DNA of 53,401 nucleotides, from contig NZ_JAEUAN010000032.1 in NCBI RefSeq assembly GCF_019511445.1, positions 1-53,401 on the forward strand, written 5' to 3'. The position numbers and the translations under genes were made by a program. Shown here piece by piece: positions 1 through 8,277 of this stretch. Each line of letters opens with the position of its first letter. The first letter of the stretch is position 1. The notes beneath the pieces are model-generated. The model did not search any database and was not told the DNA's origin. It was given only the letters and a program-made list of their open reading frames with translations. This DNA comes from Aliirhizobium wenxiniae (lineage in GTDB: Bacteria; Pseudomonadota; Alphaproteobacteria; Rhizobiales; Rhizobiaceae).

Positions 1-23
1 GATTGGCCGCGATCCGGCCGTAG
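1..23 (+). CDS. 3' tail of an upstream gene, possibly aglE (partial)
   Basis: One plus-strand frame runs from the window edge to a TAG at 21-23, ending in the residues LAAIRP. It stops 20 bases before aglF, which is the usual place of aglE, the periplasmic alpha-glucoside binding protein, in rhizobial agl operons. Only about six codons are visible, and the two other frames are also open here, so the identity is inferred from gene order alone. Confidence 0.25.
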
Positions 24-43
24 CATTTCACGGGAGGGGCAGC

Positions 44-1057
44 ATGACATCGCAGATCGTATCGGCCTTCGGGGCGGTCATTGCCGGCGTGTTTGGCTGT
101 GCGCTTTATTACTGGCTTTCCGACAAGCTGCTGCAGATCGCGCTTCCAGTGCGCTCGGGCGATGTGCAGCGGATTTCGGCCAATCTCAAGCGTCACGCAG
201 CGATCCGGCCCTGGCTGTTCCTCGGCCCCGCTCTACTGCTGATGATCGTCTACCTCGTCTATCCCGTCATCGCGACCTTCATCCTTTCCTTCTATGACCG
301 GTCGGGCGGTAATTTCGTCGGGCTTTCCAATTACTGGTGGGCCGCGACCGACGCGCAGTTTCGCCAGTCGATCTTCAACAACATCCTCTGGCTCGCGGTC
401 GTGCCCGCCGCCTGCACCTTCTTCGGTCTCGTCATCGCGGTACTCACCGATCGCATCTGGTGGGGCAATATCGCCAAAAGCCTGATCTTCATGCCGATGG
501 CGATCTCCTTCGTCGGCGCCTCCGTCATCTGGAAATTCATCTACGAATATCGCGGCGCCGACGGCACACAGATCGGCCTCCTCAACGCCATAGTGCAGTA
601 TTTCGGCGGCGATCCGCAGGTCTGGATCGCCATGCCGATCTGGAACAATTTCTTCCTGATGGTGATCCTGATCTGGATCCAGACGGGGTTTGCTATGGTC
701 ATCCTGTCGGCAGCCCTTCGCGGCATTCCCGAAGAAACGATCGAGGCGGCCGTCATCGATGGTGCCAATGGCTGGCAGATCTTCTGGAAAATCATGGTGC
801 CGCAGATCTGGGGCACGATCGCCGTCGTCTGGACGACGATCACCATTCTCGTCCTCAAGGTGTTCGATATCGTGCTCACCATGACCAACGGTCAGTGGAA
901 CACGATGGTGCTGGCCAACCTGATGTTCGACTGGATGTTCCGCGGCGGGGGTGACTCAGGCCGCAGCGCCGTCATCGCGCTCGTCATCATGGCCGCGGTG
1001 ACGCCGATCATGATCTGGAACATCCGCCAGGCCAGCGAAGACCGGGGAGGGCACTGA
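44..1057 (+). CDS. aglF: Alpha-glucoside ABC transporter permease AglF
   Basis: Inner-membrane permease of the binding-protein-dependent importer for sucrose, maltose, trehalose and related alpha-glucosides. The 337-residue protein has an N-terminal hydrophobic segment (about residues 5-30), further helices from about residue 63 on, and the MalF-type EAA loop around residues 233-252 (EAAVIDGANGW), the contact point for the ATPase. The ATG follows a strong GGGAGGGG ribosome site at 31-38. It is first in the visible operon and is followed after one base by aglG. Length and order match the Sinorhizobium aglEFGAK operon. The name rests on family resemblance and on the neighbours aglA and aglK. 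Confidence 0.9.
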   Translation: MTSQIVSAFGAVIAGVFGCALYYWLSDKLLQIALPVRSGDVQRISANLKRHAAIRPWLFLGPALLLMIVYLVYPVIATFILSFYDRSGGNFVGLSNYWWAATDAQFRQSIFNNILWLAVVPAACTFFGLVIAVLTDRIWWGNIAKSLIFMPMAISFVGASVIWKFIYEYRGADGTQIGLLNAIVQYFGGDPQVWIAMPIWNNFFLMVILIWIQTGFAMVILSAALRGIPEETIEAAVIDGANGWQIFWKIMVPQIWGTIAVVWTTITILVLKVFDIVLTMTNGQWNTMVLANLMFDWMFRGGGDSGRSAVIALVIMAAVTPIMIWNIRQASEDRGGH

Positions 1058-1058
1058 T

Positions 1059-2231
1059 ATGAACGCAGCGATCAATCTCCGCCGTATCGGCTTGCCCCGC
1101 CTCATCGTGCATTTCTCGGTTCTGGTCATCTGCATCCTCTGGCTCATCCCGACGATCGGCATCCTCGTCACGTCCCTGCGTGACCCCGGCCAGATCGCCT
1201 CCTCCGGCTGGTGGACTTCGTTCAGCGGCGCTGCCGAAACCAGTGCGGCACGATTGGGAGACCCGTCGACGGCAAGGCAGGACGGCCCGAACTATGTGAT
1301 TTCCGGTTCGGTCTTCGATGGCACCGAGGGCGGAAATCCGGCAGGCGTCGTCCGTGCCTTCGGCACCAAGGTCGCCGCCCCTACGGAATTCACAGCCGGT
1401 GAGGCCGCCGATATCGGTGACGGCGAAAGGCTGACCGTCAACGAGGACGGTACCTACGTCTACTCGAAGAACGCGCCATTTGACGACAAACGCGGCAAAC
1501 GCGTCTATCTCTCCGTCGCGCAACCGCCGTCCTTCACACTCGATAACTACCGCACGGTGCTGACCTCTCAGGGCATCGGTCAGGCCTTCATCAATTCGCT
1601 GACGGTTGCCATTCCGGCCACCATCATCCCGATCCTGATCTCGGCCTTTGCGGCCTATGCCCTGTCATGGATGCATTTTCCCGGTCGCGCGATCATCATC
1701 GCCGTCGTCGTCGGCCTGATCGTCGTGCCGCTGCAGATGTCGCTGATCCCGCTTCTGAAAATGTATAACGAGATCGGCGCCTTCTTCGGCATCGCGTCAC
1801 GCAGCTATGTCGGCATCTGGCTGGCGCATGCGGCCTTCGGCATGCCGCTCGCCATCTATCTCTTGCGCAACTACATCGCCGGTCTGCCGAAAGAGGTGAT
1901 CGAATCCGCCCGTGTCGATGGCGCCAGCGATTTCGAGATCTTTGTCCGCATCGTGCTGCCTCTGTCTTTCCCGGCGCTGGCATCCTTCTCCATCTTCCAG
2001 TTCCTCTGGACCTGGAACGACCTTCTCGTCGCCATGGTTTTCCTCGGTACCGGCAAGGACCAACTGGTGCTGACCGGCGCGCTCAATGCGCTGCTCGGCT
2101 CCATGGGCGGAAAGTGGGAAATCCTCACCGCATCCGCCTTCATCACCATCATCGTCCCGATTATCGTCTTTTTTGCCCTGCAGCGATACCTCGTCCGCGG
2201 CCTCCTCGCGGGCTCAGTCAAGGGCGGCTGA
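1059..2231 (+). CDS. aglG: Alpha-glucoside ABC transporter permease AglG
   Basis: Second inner-membrane permease of the alpha-glucoside importer, pairing with AglF. The 390-residue protein has a first membrane helix (about residues 14-35), then a long hydrophilic stretch (about 45-165) that should lie in the periplasm, then five further helices. The EAA loop is seen at about residues 281-300 (ESARVDGASDF). The ATG lies one base past the aglF stop codon, so translation is probably coupled. The long loop is unusual for a MalG-type permease but is a known trait of AglG proteins, so I do not treat it as an insertion. Next comes aglA, 26 bases downstream. Confidence 0.9.
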   Translation: MNAAINLRRIGLPRLIVHFSVLVICILWLIPTIGILVTSLRDPGQIASSGWWTSFSGAAETSAARLGDPSTARQDGPNYVISGSVFDGTEGGNPAGVVRAFGTKVAAPTEFTAGEAADIGDGERLTVNEDGTYVYSKNAPFDDKRGKRVYLSVAQPPSFTLDNYRTVLTSQGIGQAFINSLTVAIPATIIPILISAFAAYALSWMHFPGRAIIIAVVVGLIVVPLQMSLIPLLKMYNEIGAFFGIASRSYVGIWLAHAAFGMPLAIYLLRNYIAGLPKEVIESARVDGASDFEIFVRIVLPLSFPALASFSIFQFLWTWNDLLVAMVFLGTGKDQLVLTGALNALLGSMGGKWEILTASAFITIIVPIIVFFALQRYLVRGLLAGSVKGG

Positions 2232-2257
2232 TCCATTCGAACGAACAAGGATATTGA

Positions 2258-3925
2258 ATGAGCATTTCCGCAGCAGCAGTCGCGACGCCTGACAACGGTT
2301 CTGATCAGGACTGGTGGCGTGGCGCTGTCATTTACCAGATCTACCCGCGCTCCTTTCAGGATTCCAACGGGGACGGCATCGGCGACTTGAAAGGCATTAC
2401 CGCCCGCCTGCCGCATATCGCAGCGCTCGGCGCGGATGCCGTGTGGATTTCGCCCTTCTTCCCGTCGCCGATGAAGGATTTCGGCTACGACGTCTCGAAT
2501 TATATCGATGTCGATCCGATGTTCGGCACGCTGTCCGATTTCGATGGCCTGATCGCGGAGGCCCATCGACTTGGCATTAAGGTCATGATCGACCTCGTGA
2601 TGTCGCATTCCTCCGATCAGCATCCCTGGTTCATCGAAAGCCGGTCCTCCAGGTTTAACCCGAAGGCCGACTGGTATGTCTGGGCCGATGCCAAACCGGA
2701 TGGCTCGCCGCCCAACAACTGGCTGTCGATCTTCGGCGGGTCCGCTTGGCACTGGGACCCGACACGCATGCAATATTACATGCACAACTTCCTCACCTCC
2801 CAGCCGGACCTGAACCTGCATAATGCCGAGGTGCAGGATGCGCTTCTCGATCTCACCCGCTTCTGGCTGAAGCGCGGCGTCGATGGTTTTCGCCTCGACA
2901 CGATCAACTTCTATTTCCACGACAAGGAATTGCGCGACAACCCGGCGCTTGACCCTTCACGCCGTAACGCCGCCACGGCCCCGGCGGTAAACCCCTATAA
3001 TTTCCAGGAGCATCTCTACGACAAGAGCCGCCCGGAAAACATCGACTTCCTCAAGCGTTTCCGCGCCGTGCTGAACGAGTTCCCGGCGATTGCCGCGGTC
3101 GGCGAGGTGGGCGACAGCCAGCGCGGGCTCGAAATCGTCGGCGAATACACATCCGGCGGCGACAAGATGCATATGTGCTACGCCTTCGAATTCCTGGCGC
3201 CCGATGCCCTGACGCCCGCGCGCGTGCAGGAAACTCAGCATGCCTTTGCCGCGGCGGCACCCGAAGGCTGGGTCTGCTGGGCCTTCTCCAACCACGACGT
3301 GGTGCGCCATGTCAGCCGCTGGGGCCAGGAGGTTCTTGATCGCGACGGCTACGCAAAAATGCTCTCCGCCATCCTTCTGTCGCAGCGCGGCTCGGTCTGC
3401 ATCTATCAGGGCGAGGAATTGGGCCTGACGGAAGCCGATATCGCCTATGCCGACCTTCAGGACCCCTACGGCATTCAGTTCTGGCCGGAATTCAAGGGCC
3501 GCGACGGCTGCCGCACGCCGATGCCCTGGGATGCGCAGGCGCTGCAGGCCGGTTTTTCGACGGCAGAACGCACATGGCTGCCCATCCCGGTCGAACATCA
3601 GTTGAAGGCCGTCAGCGCCCAATATGGCGATCCGGCTTCGGTGCTCGAACAGTATCGCCGTTTCCTCGCCTTCAGAAAGGCAAATCCGGCCCTGTCGAAG
3701 GGCGAGATCTCGTTCCTGCCCACCGAGGAGCCGCTGCTTGCCTATGAAAGGCAATATGGCAACGAGACGATCCTGTGCATGTTCAACATGAGCCCTAATT
3801 CCTTGTCCGCAACCTTGCCGAACGGAAATTGGGAACTGCTGGAAGGGCATGGGTTCGAGGCGTCGCTGGAAGGCCGCACCATCGAACTGCCAGCCTGGGG
3901 CGGGTTCTTCGCCCGGCAGGTTTAA
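2258..3925 (+). CDS. aglA: Alpha-glucosidase AglA (GH13)
   Basis: Cytoplasmic glycoside hydrolase of family 13 that cleaves imported alpha-glucosides to glucose and the second sugar. The 555-residue protein starts with the GH13 pattern WWRGAVIYQIYPRSF. The catalytic residues can be placed as Asp214 (nucleophile, in GFRLDT), Glu283 (acid/base, in AAVGEVGD) and Asp347 (in SNHDVVRH). Full length, with the usual C-terminal beta domain. It sits between the permease genes and the ATPase gene aglK, as in other rhizobial agl operons. An AAGGA site precedes the ATG. Specificity among sucrose, maltose and trehalulose cannot be read from the sequence. Confidence 0.92.
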   Translation: MSISAAAVATPDNGSDQDWWRGAVIYQIYPRSFQDSNGDGIGDLKGITARLPHIAALGADAVWISPFFPSPMKDFGYDVSNYIDVDPMFGTLSDFDGLIAEAHRLGIKVMIDLVMSHSSDQHPWFIESRSSRFNPKADWYVWADAKPDGSPPNNWLSIFGGSAWHWDPTRMQYYMHNFLTSQPDLNLHNAEVQDALLDLTRFWLKRGVDGFRLDTINFYFHDKELRDNPALDPSRRNAATAPAVNPYNFQEHLYDKSRPENIDFLKRFRAVLNEFPAIAAVGEVGDSQRGLEIVGEYTSGGDKMHMCYAFEFLAPDALTPARVQETQHAFAAAAPEGWVCWAFSNHDVVRHVSRWGQEVLDRDGYAKMLSAILLSQRGSVCIYQGEELGLTEADIAYADLQDPYGIQFWPEFKGRDGCRTPMPWDAQALQAGFSTAERTWLPIPVEHQLKAVSAQYGDPASVLEQYRRFLAFRKANPALSKGEISFLPTEEPLLAYERQYGNETILCMFNMSPNSLSATLPNGNWELLEGHGFEASLEGRTIELPAWGGFFARQV

Positions 3926-3954
3926 GAAAGAGAAATAGGGGAGGAGGGAAGATC

Positions 3955-5043
3955 ATGACCGGCGTAACGCTCAAGGAAATCCGAAAATCCTATGGTCAGG
4001 TCAAGGTGCTGCACGGCATCGATCTGGAAATAGACCAGGGTGAGTTCATCGTCTTCGTCGGTCCGTCCGGCTGCGGAAAATCGACCCTGCTTCGAATGAT
4101 CGCCGGGCTCGAAACCGTCACCTCCGGCGAAATGTCGATCGATGGCGAGGTGGTCAACGAAGTGCCCCCCTCGCGTCGCGGCATCGCCATGGTCTTCCAG
4201 TCTTATGCGCTCTATCCGCATATGACCGTCTACGACAACATGGCTTTCGGCATGCGGATCGCCCGCGAAAGCAAAACCGAGATCGACCGCCGTGTCCGCG
4301 CGGCGGCCGATACTCTCCAGCTCACGCCCTATCTCGAACGTCTGCCCAAGGCGCTTTCCGGCGGCCAGCGTCAGCGTGTCGCGATCGGTCGCGCCATCTG
4401 CCGCAATCCCAAGGTCTTCCTCTTCGACGAGCCTCTGTCCAACCTCGATGCGGCGCTGCGTGTTGCGACCCGCATCGAAATTGCCAAGCTCAAGGAAAAG
4501 CTGGCCGACACGACGATGATCTACGTCACCCACGATCAGGTGGAGGCGATGACGCTGGCCGACCGTATCGTCGTGCTGTCGGCGGGCAAGATCGAACAGG
4601 TCGGGCCGCCGCTCGAACTCTACGAGCGCCCGGCCAATCTTTTCGTCGCGCGTTTCATCGGCTCTCCGGCGATGAACATCCTGCCTGTCACGGTCAGTGA
4701 ATCTGCCGCCAAGGCGACGGTCACGCTCAAGGGCGGCAGGGCCGTCAGCGTGCCGATCGCCGTGCCGCCTACTGACAAGGGCAAGCCTGCAAGCCTCGGT
4801 GTGCGTCCTGAAGATCTCGAGATTTCGACCAGTGACGATTATCTTCTTGAAGGTCGTGTCCTGCTGGTGGAAGCGCTCGGTGAAGTGACCTTGCTTTATC
4901 TCGAAGCGGGCAGCGGCGAAGAACCGGTCATCGTTAAATTGCCCGGCACATCGGACGTGTCCAAGGGCGATATCGTCCGCCTCAAGACCACGGCTGAAAA
5001 ACTGCATCTGTTTAATGCCGAAGGCAGGACATATAGGGCCTGA
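3955..5043 (+). CDS. aglK: Alpha-glucoside ABC transporter ATPase AglK
   Basis: ATP-binding subunit that powers the AglFG importer at the inner face of the membrane. The 362-residue protein shows Walker A GPSGCGKST at residue 36, the Q-loop in VFQSYALYPHM, signature LSGGQRQRV at 134, Walker B with Asp158 in FLFDEPLSNLD, and the H-loop in YVTHDQVEAM. The C-terminal part is a MalK/UgpC-type TOBE regulatory domain. A longer open frame reaches back into aglA, but the GGGGAGGAGGG site at 3939-3948 fixes the start at the ATG at 3955. It is the last gene of the operon in this window. Confidence 0.92.
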   Translation: MTGVTLKEIRKSYGQVKVLHGIDLEIDQGEFIVFVGPSGCGKSTLLRMIAGLETVTSGEMSIDGEVVNEVPPSRRGIAMVFQSYALYPHMTVYDNMAFGMRIARESKTEIDRRVRAAADTLQLTPYLERLPKALSGGQRQRVAIGRAICRNPKVFLFDEPLSNLDAALRVATRIEIAKLKEKLADTTMIYVTHDQVEAMTLADRIVVLSAGKIEQVGPPLELYERPANLFVARFIGSPAMNILPVTVSESAAKATVTLKGGRAVSVPIAVPPTDKGKPASLGVRPEDLEISTSDDYLLEGRVLLVEALGEVTLLYLEAGSGEEPVIVKLPGTSDVSKGDIVRLKTTAEKLHLFNAEGRTYRA

Positions 5044-5220
5044 CCGGTAAGACTGAGTTCACCACATTTCACGAACCGGACTATCTGCCTGTGCACAAAT
5101 GGGACGCGCCAACCGCTTGTTAAACTTCACGGCCTAGGCTTGATCCGCAAGTATAGGAGTATAGTCGTGGGTGCGGCGCCAATTAACAAAAACCATTATC
5201 TGAACAAGGAAGAGTCTTTT

Positions 5221-5577
5221 ATGTATGACCGCGAACAGCGGTTCAAGATGGAAGACACGATGAATGCGGGTCGCATCGAATATACCGAAAAGGCCGTTCT
5301 CAACATGGCGCAGCGCCGCTGCGACGTCGTGCAGATCTCCCAGAGCGGCGCAGTCCTGAGCCTGCTGACCCAATATAATCTTCCTCAGCAATTCTATCTC
5401 GATATCCCGGATGCCCGCATCAACAAGGTCGGCTGTGTCCTTATGCGCGTCAACATGAACAACACGGCAGATGTTCGCTTCCTGCGCCTGCTGACCGACA
5501 AGGAACTGAACCGTATCTTTGTCTTCTCGACCCATCCGAGGCATCGCGACCACAAGATGGATATCCGGACCTGGTGA
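5221..5577 (+). CDS. PilZ-like small protein
   Basis: A 118-residue soluble protein. Residues around 30-75 resemble a PilZ fold: a QRRCDVVQISQSGAVL stretch fits the D/N-x-S-x-x-G part of PilZ domains, followed by beta-rich segments. The classical RxxxR part of the c-di-GMP site is not clearly present (REQR near the N-terminus has different spacing), so ligand binding is uncertain. The ATG at 5221 is preceded by AAGGAAGAG; an upstream TTG at 5140 in the same frame lacks a ribosome site and was not chosen. It stands alone between the agl operon and a terminator. A rhizobial conserved protein is my best guess. Confidence 0.7.
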   Translation: MYDREQRFKMEDTMNAGRIEYTEKAVLNMAQRRCDVVQISQSGAVLSLLTQYNLPQQFYLDIPDARINKVGCVLMRVNMNNTADVRFLRLLTDKELNRIFVFSTHPRHRDHKMDIRTW

Positions 5578-5593
5578 CAGGCGGATAGGCAAC

Positions 5594-5622
5594 AAAAAAG
5601 GCGGCCACTGAGCCGCCTTTTT
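5594..5622 (+). terminator. Intrinsic terminator of the PilZ-like gene
   Basis: GGCGGC (5600-5605) and GCCGCC (5612-5617) form a stem with a 6-base loop, followed by TTTTT and preceded by AAAAAA. It can work in both directions and also ends the convergent edd transcript. Confidence 0.85.
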
Positions 5623-5640
5623 GCTGTTTGATGCACTGCC

Positions 5641-7458
5641 TCAGGCAAATACGCTCGCGCCTTGGTCTGCCCGGCCGACATTGCGGCGGAAGGCGGAGAA
5701 GAGTTCGCGGCCCATCCCGAATTCGTTCTCGGAAAGATCGGCTTCTGCCGGTATGCGCGCATCGAATTCCGCAGCATCGACCAGCACTTCCAGCGTGCCC
5801 GAAACCGCGTCGAGGCGGATCATGTCGCCATCGCGGATCTTTGCGATTGCGCCGCCATCGGAGGCTTCCGGCGTCATGTGGATCGCTGCCGGTACCTTGC
5901 CGGATGCGCCAGACATGCGCCCGTCGGTGACCAGCGCCACCTTGAAGCCGCGGTCCTGCAGCACGCCGAGCGGCGGCGTCAGGCGGTGAAGTTCCGGCAT
6001 GCCGTTCGCCTTCGGTCCCTGGAACCGGACGACGGCGATGAAGTCACGGTTCAACTCGCCGCGCTTGAATGCGTCCTGCAGTCCATGCTGGTCATGGAAG
6101 ATGACAGCCGGTGCTTCGATGATGTGACGTTCCGGCTTGACGGCGGAAATCTTGATGACACCATGGCCGATATTGCCGGACAGCATCTTCAAACCGCCGG
6201 TCTTCTGGAACGGCTGATCGACCGTCGTCAGTACCTTCGGATCGCCGCTGACTTCAGGCACGCTTTCGCGCGTCACCTGTCCGTCGGCGCCAAGCTTGGC
6301 TTCCACCGTATAGGCTTCCAACCCGTGGCCGAAGACGGTGCGCACGTCGTCATGCACATAACCTTCTCGCAGCAACTGCTTGATCAGGAAACCCATGCCG
6401 CCGGCGGCATGGAAGTGGTTCACGTCGGCAAGCCCGTTCGGATAGACGCGGGCGAGAAGCGGCACGGCGTCCGAAAGCTCGGAAATATCCTGCCAGGTCA
6501 GATGAATGCCGGCAGCCCGCGCCATGGCGACCAGATGCATCGTGTGGTTGGTCGAACCGCCCGTCGCATGCAGGCCGACAACGCCGTTGACGATCGAGCG
6601 CTCGTCGATCATTTCGCCAGCCGGCGTGAATTCGTTGCCCATGGCGGTAATAGCCAGCGCGCGCTTGGCGGCCTCACGGGTCAGCGCTTCGCGCAGCGGC
6701 GTGCCGGGATTGACGAAGGATGCGCCGGGCATGTGGAAGCCCATGATCTCCATCAGCATCTGGTTGGAATTGGCCGTGCCGTAGAAGGTGCAGGTGCCCG
6801 GGCCATGATAGGACTTGGATTCGGCCTCCAGAAGTTCGGCACGACCGACCTTGCCTTCAGCATAAAGCTGACGGATACGCGACTTCTCGTCGTTGGGCAG
6901 GCCCGACGTCATTGGACCGGCGGGAATGAACACGGCCGGCAGGTGGCCGAAGGAAAGGGCGGCGATGACGAGGCCGGGCACGATCTTGTCGCAGATGCCG
7001 AGATAGACGGAGGCATCGAACATGTTGTGTGAGAGGCCGATCCCGGCAGACATCGCAATTGCGTCGCGCGAAAACAGTGACAGTTCCATGCCCGGCTGGC
7101 CCTGCGTGACGCCGTCGCACATGGCAGGCACTGCACCCGCTACCTGCGCAATGCCGCCTGCTTCCCGCGCAGCGTCACGGATGATCTGCGGAAACGTCTC
7201 GTAAGGCTGATGCGCCGAGAGCATGTCGTTATAGGCGGTGATGATGCCGAGGTTCGGAACGACGTCTCCGGAGAGCGCGTCCTTCTCGGCGGGGGAACAG
7301 ACGGCAAATCCATGAGCCAGGTTCCCGCAGGAGAGGACGGCCCGGTGAGGCCCCTTGGCGACCGCCCGTTGCAATCGGTCGAGATAGGCCTCTCGATGCG
7401 GTTTGGATCGTTCGATGATCCTTGCCGTGATCGCCTGAATGCTGGAATGCGCCGCCAT
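5641..7458 (-). CDS. edd: Phosphogluconate dehydratase
   Basis: Dehydrates 6-phosphogluconate to 2-keto-3-deoxy-6-phosphogluconate, the first committed step of the Entner-Doudoroff pathway. The 605-residue protein is full length against the E. coli enzyme and belongs to the IlvD/Edd family with a labile iron-sulfur cluster. Family stretches such as MCDGVTQGQPGMELS and LHATGGSTNHT are present. An upstream in-frame start exists at 7560, but the AAGGAGG site just before the ATG at 7458 decides the start. It is the last gene of zwf-pgl-edd; a 115-base gap with an inverted repeat separates it from pgl. No eda gene is seen in the window. Confidence 0.95.
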   Translation of the reverse strand: MAAHSSIQAITARIIERSKPHREAYLDRLQRAVAKGPHRAVLSCGNLAHGFAVCSPAEKDALSGDVVPNLGIITAYNDMLSAHQPYETFPQIIRDAAREAGGIAQVAGAVPAMCDGVTQGQPGMELSLFSRDAIAMSAGIGLSHNMFDASVYLGICDKIVPGLVIAALSFGHLPAVFIPAGPMTSGLPNDEKSRIRQLYAEGKVGRAELLEAESKSYHGPGTCTFYGTANSNQMLMEIMGFHMPGASFVNPGTPLREALTREAAKRALAITAMGNEFTPAGEMIDERSIVNGVVGLHATGGSTNHTMHLVAMARAAGIHLTWQDISELSDAVPLLARVYPNGLADVNHFHAAGGMGFLIKQLLREGYVHDDVRTVFGHGLEAYTVEAKLGADGQVTRESVPEVSGDPKVLTTVDQPFQKTGGLKMLSGNIGHGVIKISAVKPERHIIEAPAVIFHDQHGLQDAFKRGELNRDFIAVVRFQGPKANGMPELHRLTPPLGVLQDRGFKVALVTDGRMSGASGKVPAAIHMTPEASDGGAIAKIRDGDMIRLDAVSGTLEVLVDAAEFDARIPAEADLSENEFGMGRELFSAFRRNVGRADQGASVFA

Positions 7459-7534
7459 GTCAAAACCTCCTTCGGTCAATCCCGGCTTGGGAGAGGCCGA
7501 AGCCACCGGGATCCACAGGTATCTTAGAACTGTC

Positions 7535-7561
7535 GGTGTCCGTCGACTTTGATCGGACACC
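7535..7561. promoter_or_regulatory. Inverted repeat between pgl and edd
   Basis: Perfect 8-bp arms GGTGTCCG (7535-7542) and CGGACACC (7554-7561) with an 11-base spacer lie directly after the pgl stop and about 77 bases before the edd start. It could be an operator, an RNA-processing or stability hairpin, or a weak terminator that tunes edd relative to zwf-pgl. No T-run follows on the minus strand. Confidence 0.5.
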
Positions 7562-7573
7562 GTGAAGAGCGCC

Positions 7574-8272
7574 TCAGGGCGCCCAGTAGATTTCGAGCGG
7601 AGAGGCCGCTCTGTTGAGCACGGCGCGGATCGGCATGTCCGTTTCGTCCGAACCGGCCTGAGCCTTCGTCAGCACGTCTTTCTTTTCCTGGCCCTCGATA
7701 TGCAGCACCAGCAGGCGCGCATCGGAAAGAGCCGAGAAGGTGAAGGTCAGTCGTTCTTCGCCTGCACCTTCCGCCGCCATGGTCATCACTCCGCGGGGCG
7801 TCGAAAGATCGAGCGCCCTGGCGAGGTGATTGCCCCGCGGAAAGAACGACGCAGTATGGCCGTCGCCGCCCATGCCGAGGATCGCGACATCGAACGGCTT
7901 GCCGATCGACGACGTTTCCTGTGTGGCGATTTCCGCGGCAGCGTCTATCGAGGCTGCCTGGTGGTAAAGGGGAATGAAGGTCGCAGCCGCAGCCTTGTCC
8001 TTCAACAAATGCGTCGCGACCAGAAGATGGTTTGAGCGCGGGTTGTCGGCCGGCACGAAACGCTCATCAACCAGCGTCACGGTGACCTTCGACCAGTCGA
8101 TATCCTTGCCCGAAAGCGCCTCGAAGAAACGTTTTGGCGTCGACCCGCCGGAAACGGCGATGGACGCCGTTCCCTTGGTCGAAATTGCTGCGACAAGCTG
8201 CTTGGCAATCTTGTCGGCTAGCGCTGCGGCGAGATCCGCTCCATTGGCAAACTCGTGAAAAGTCGATGCCAT
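7574..8272 (-). CDS. pgl: 6-phosphogluconolactonase
   Basis: Hydrolyses 6-phosphogluconolactone to 6-phosphogluconate in the cytoplasm. The 232-residue protein is of the DevB/SOL type related to glucosamine-6-phosphate isomerases: AVSGGSTPKRFFEAL near residue 40, LVDERFVP near residue 70 and GMGGDGHTASFFP near residue 130 are the phosphosugar-binding stretches. It starts five bases after the zwf stop codon, which argues for coupled translation. Full length. Confidence 0.95.
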   Translation of the reverse strand: MASTFHEFANGADLAAALADKIAKQLVAAISTKGTASIAVSGGSTPKRFFEALSGKDIDWSKVTVTLVDERFVPADNPRSNHLLVATHLLKDKAAAATFIPLYHQAASIDAAAEIATQETSSIGKPFDVAILGMGGDGHTASFFPRGNHLARALDLSTPRGVMTMAAEGAGEERLTFTFSALSDARLLVLHIEGQEKKDVLTKAQAGSDETDMPIRAVLNRAASPLEIYWAP

Positions 8273-8277
8273 GGTCT

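Noticed and set aside
1200..1530. Long hydrophilic loop in AglG as an inserted domain
   Set aside because: AglG proteins of rhizobia are known to carry it, so it is a family trait.
5140..5220. Upstream TTG start for the PilZ-like gene
   Set aside because: No ribosome site there, whereas the ATG at 5221 has AAGGAAGAG at a good distance.
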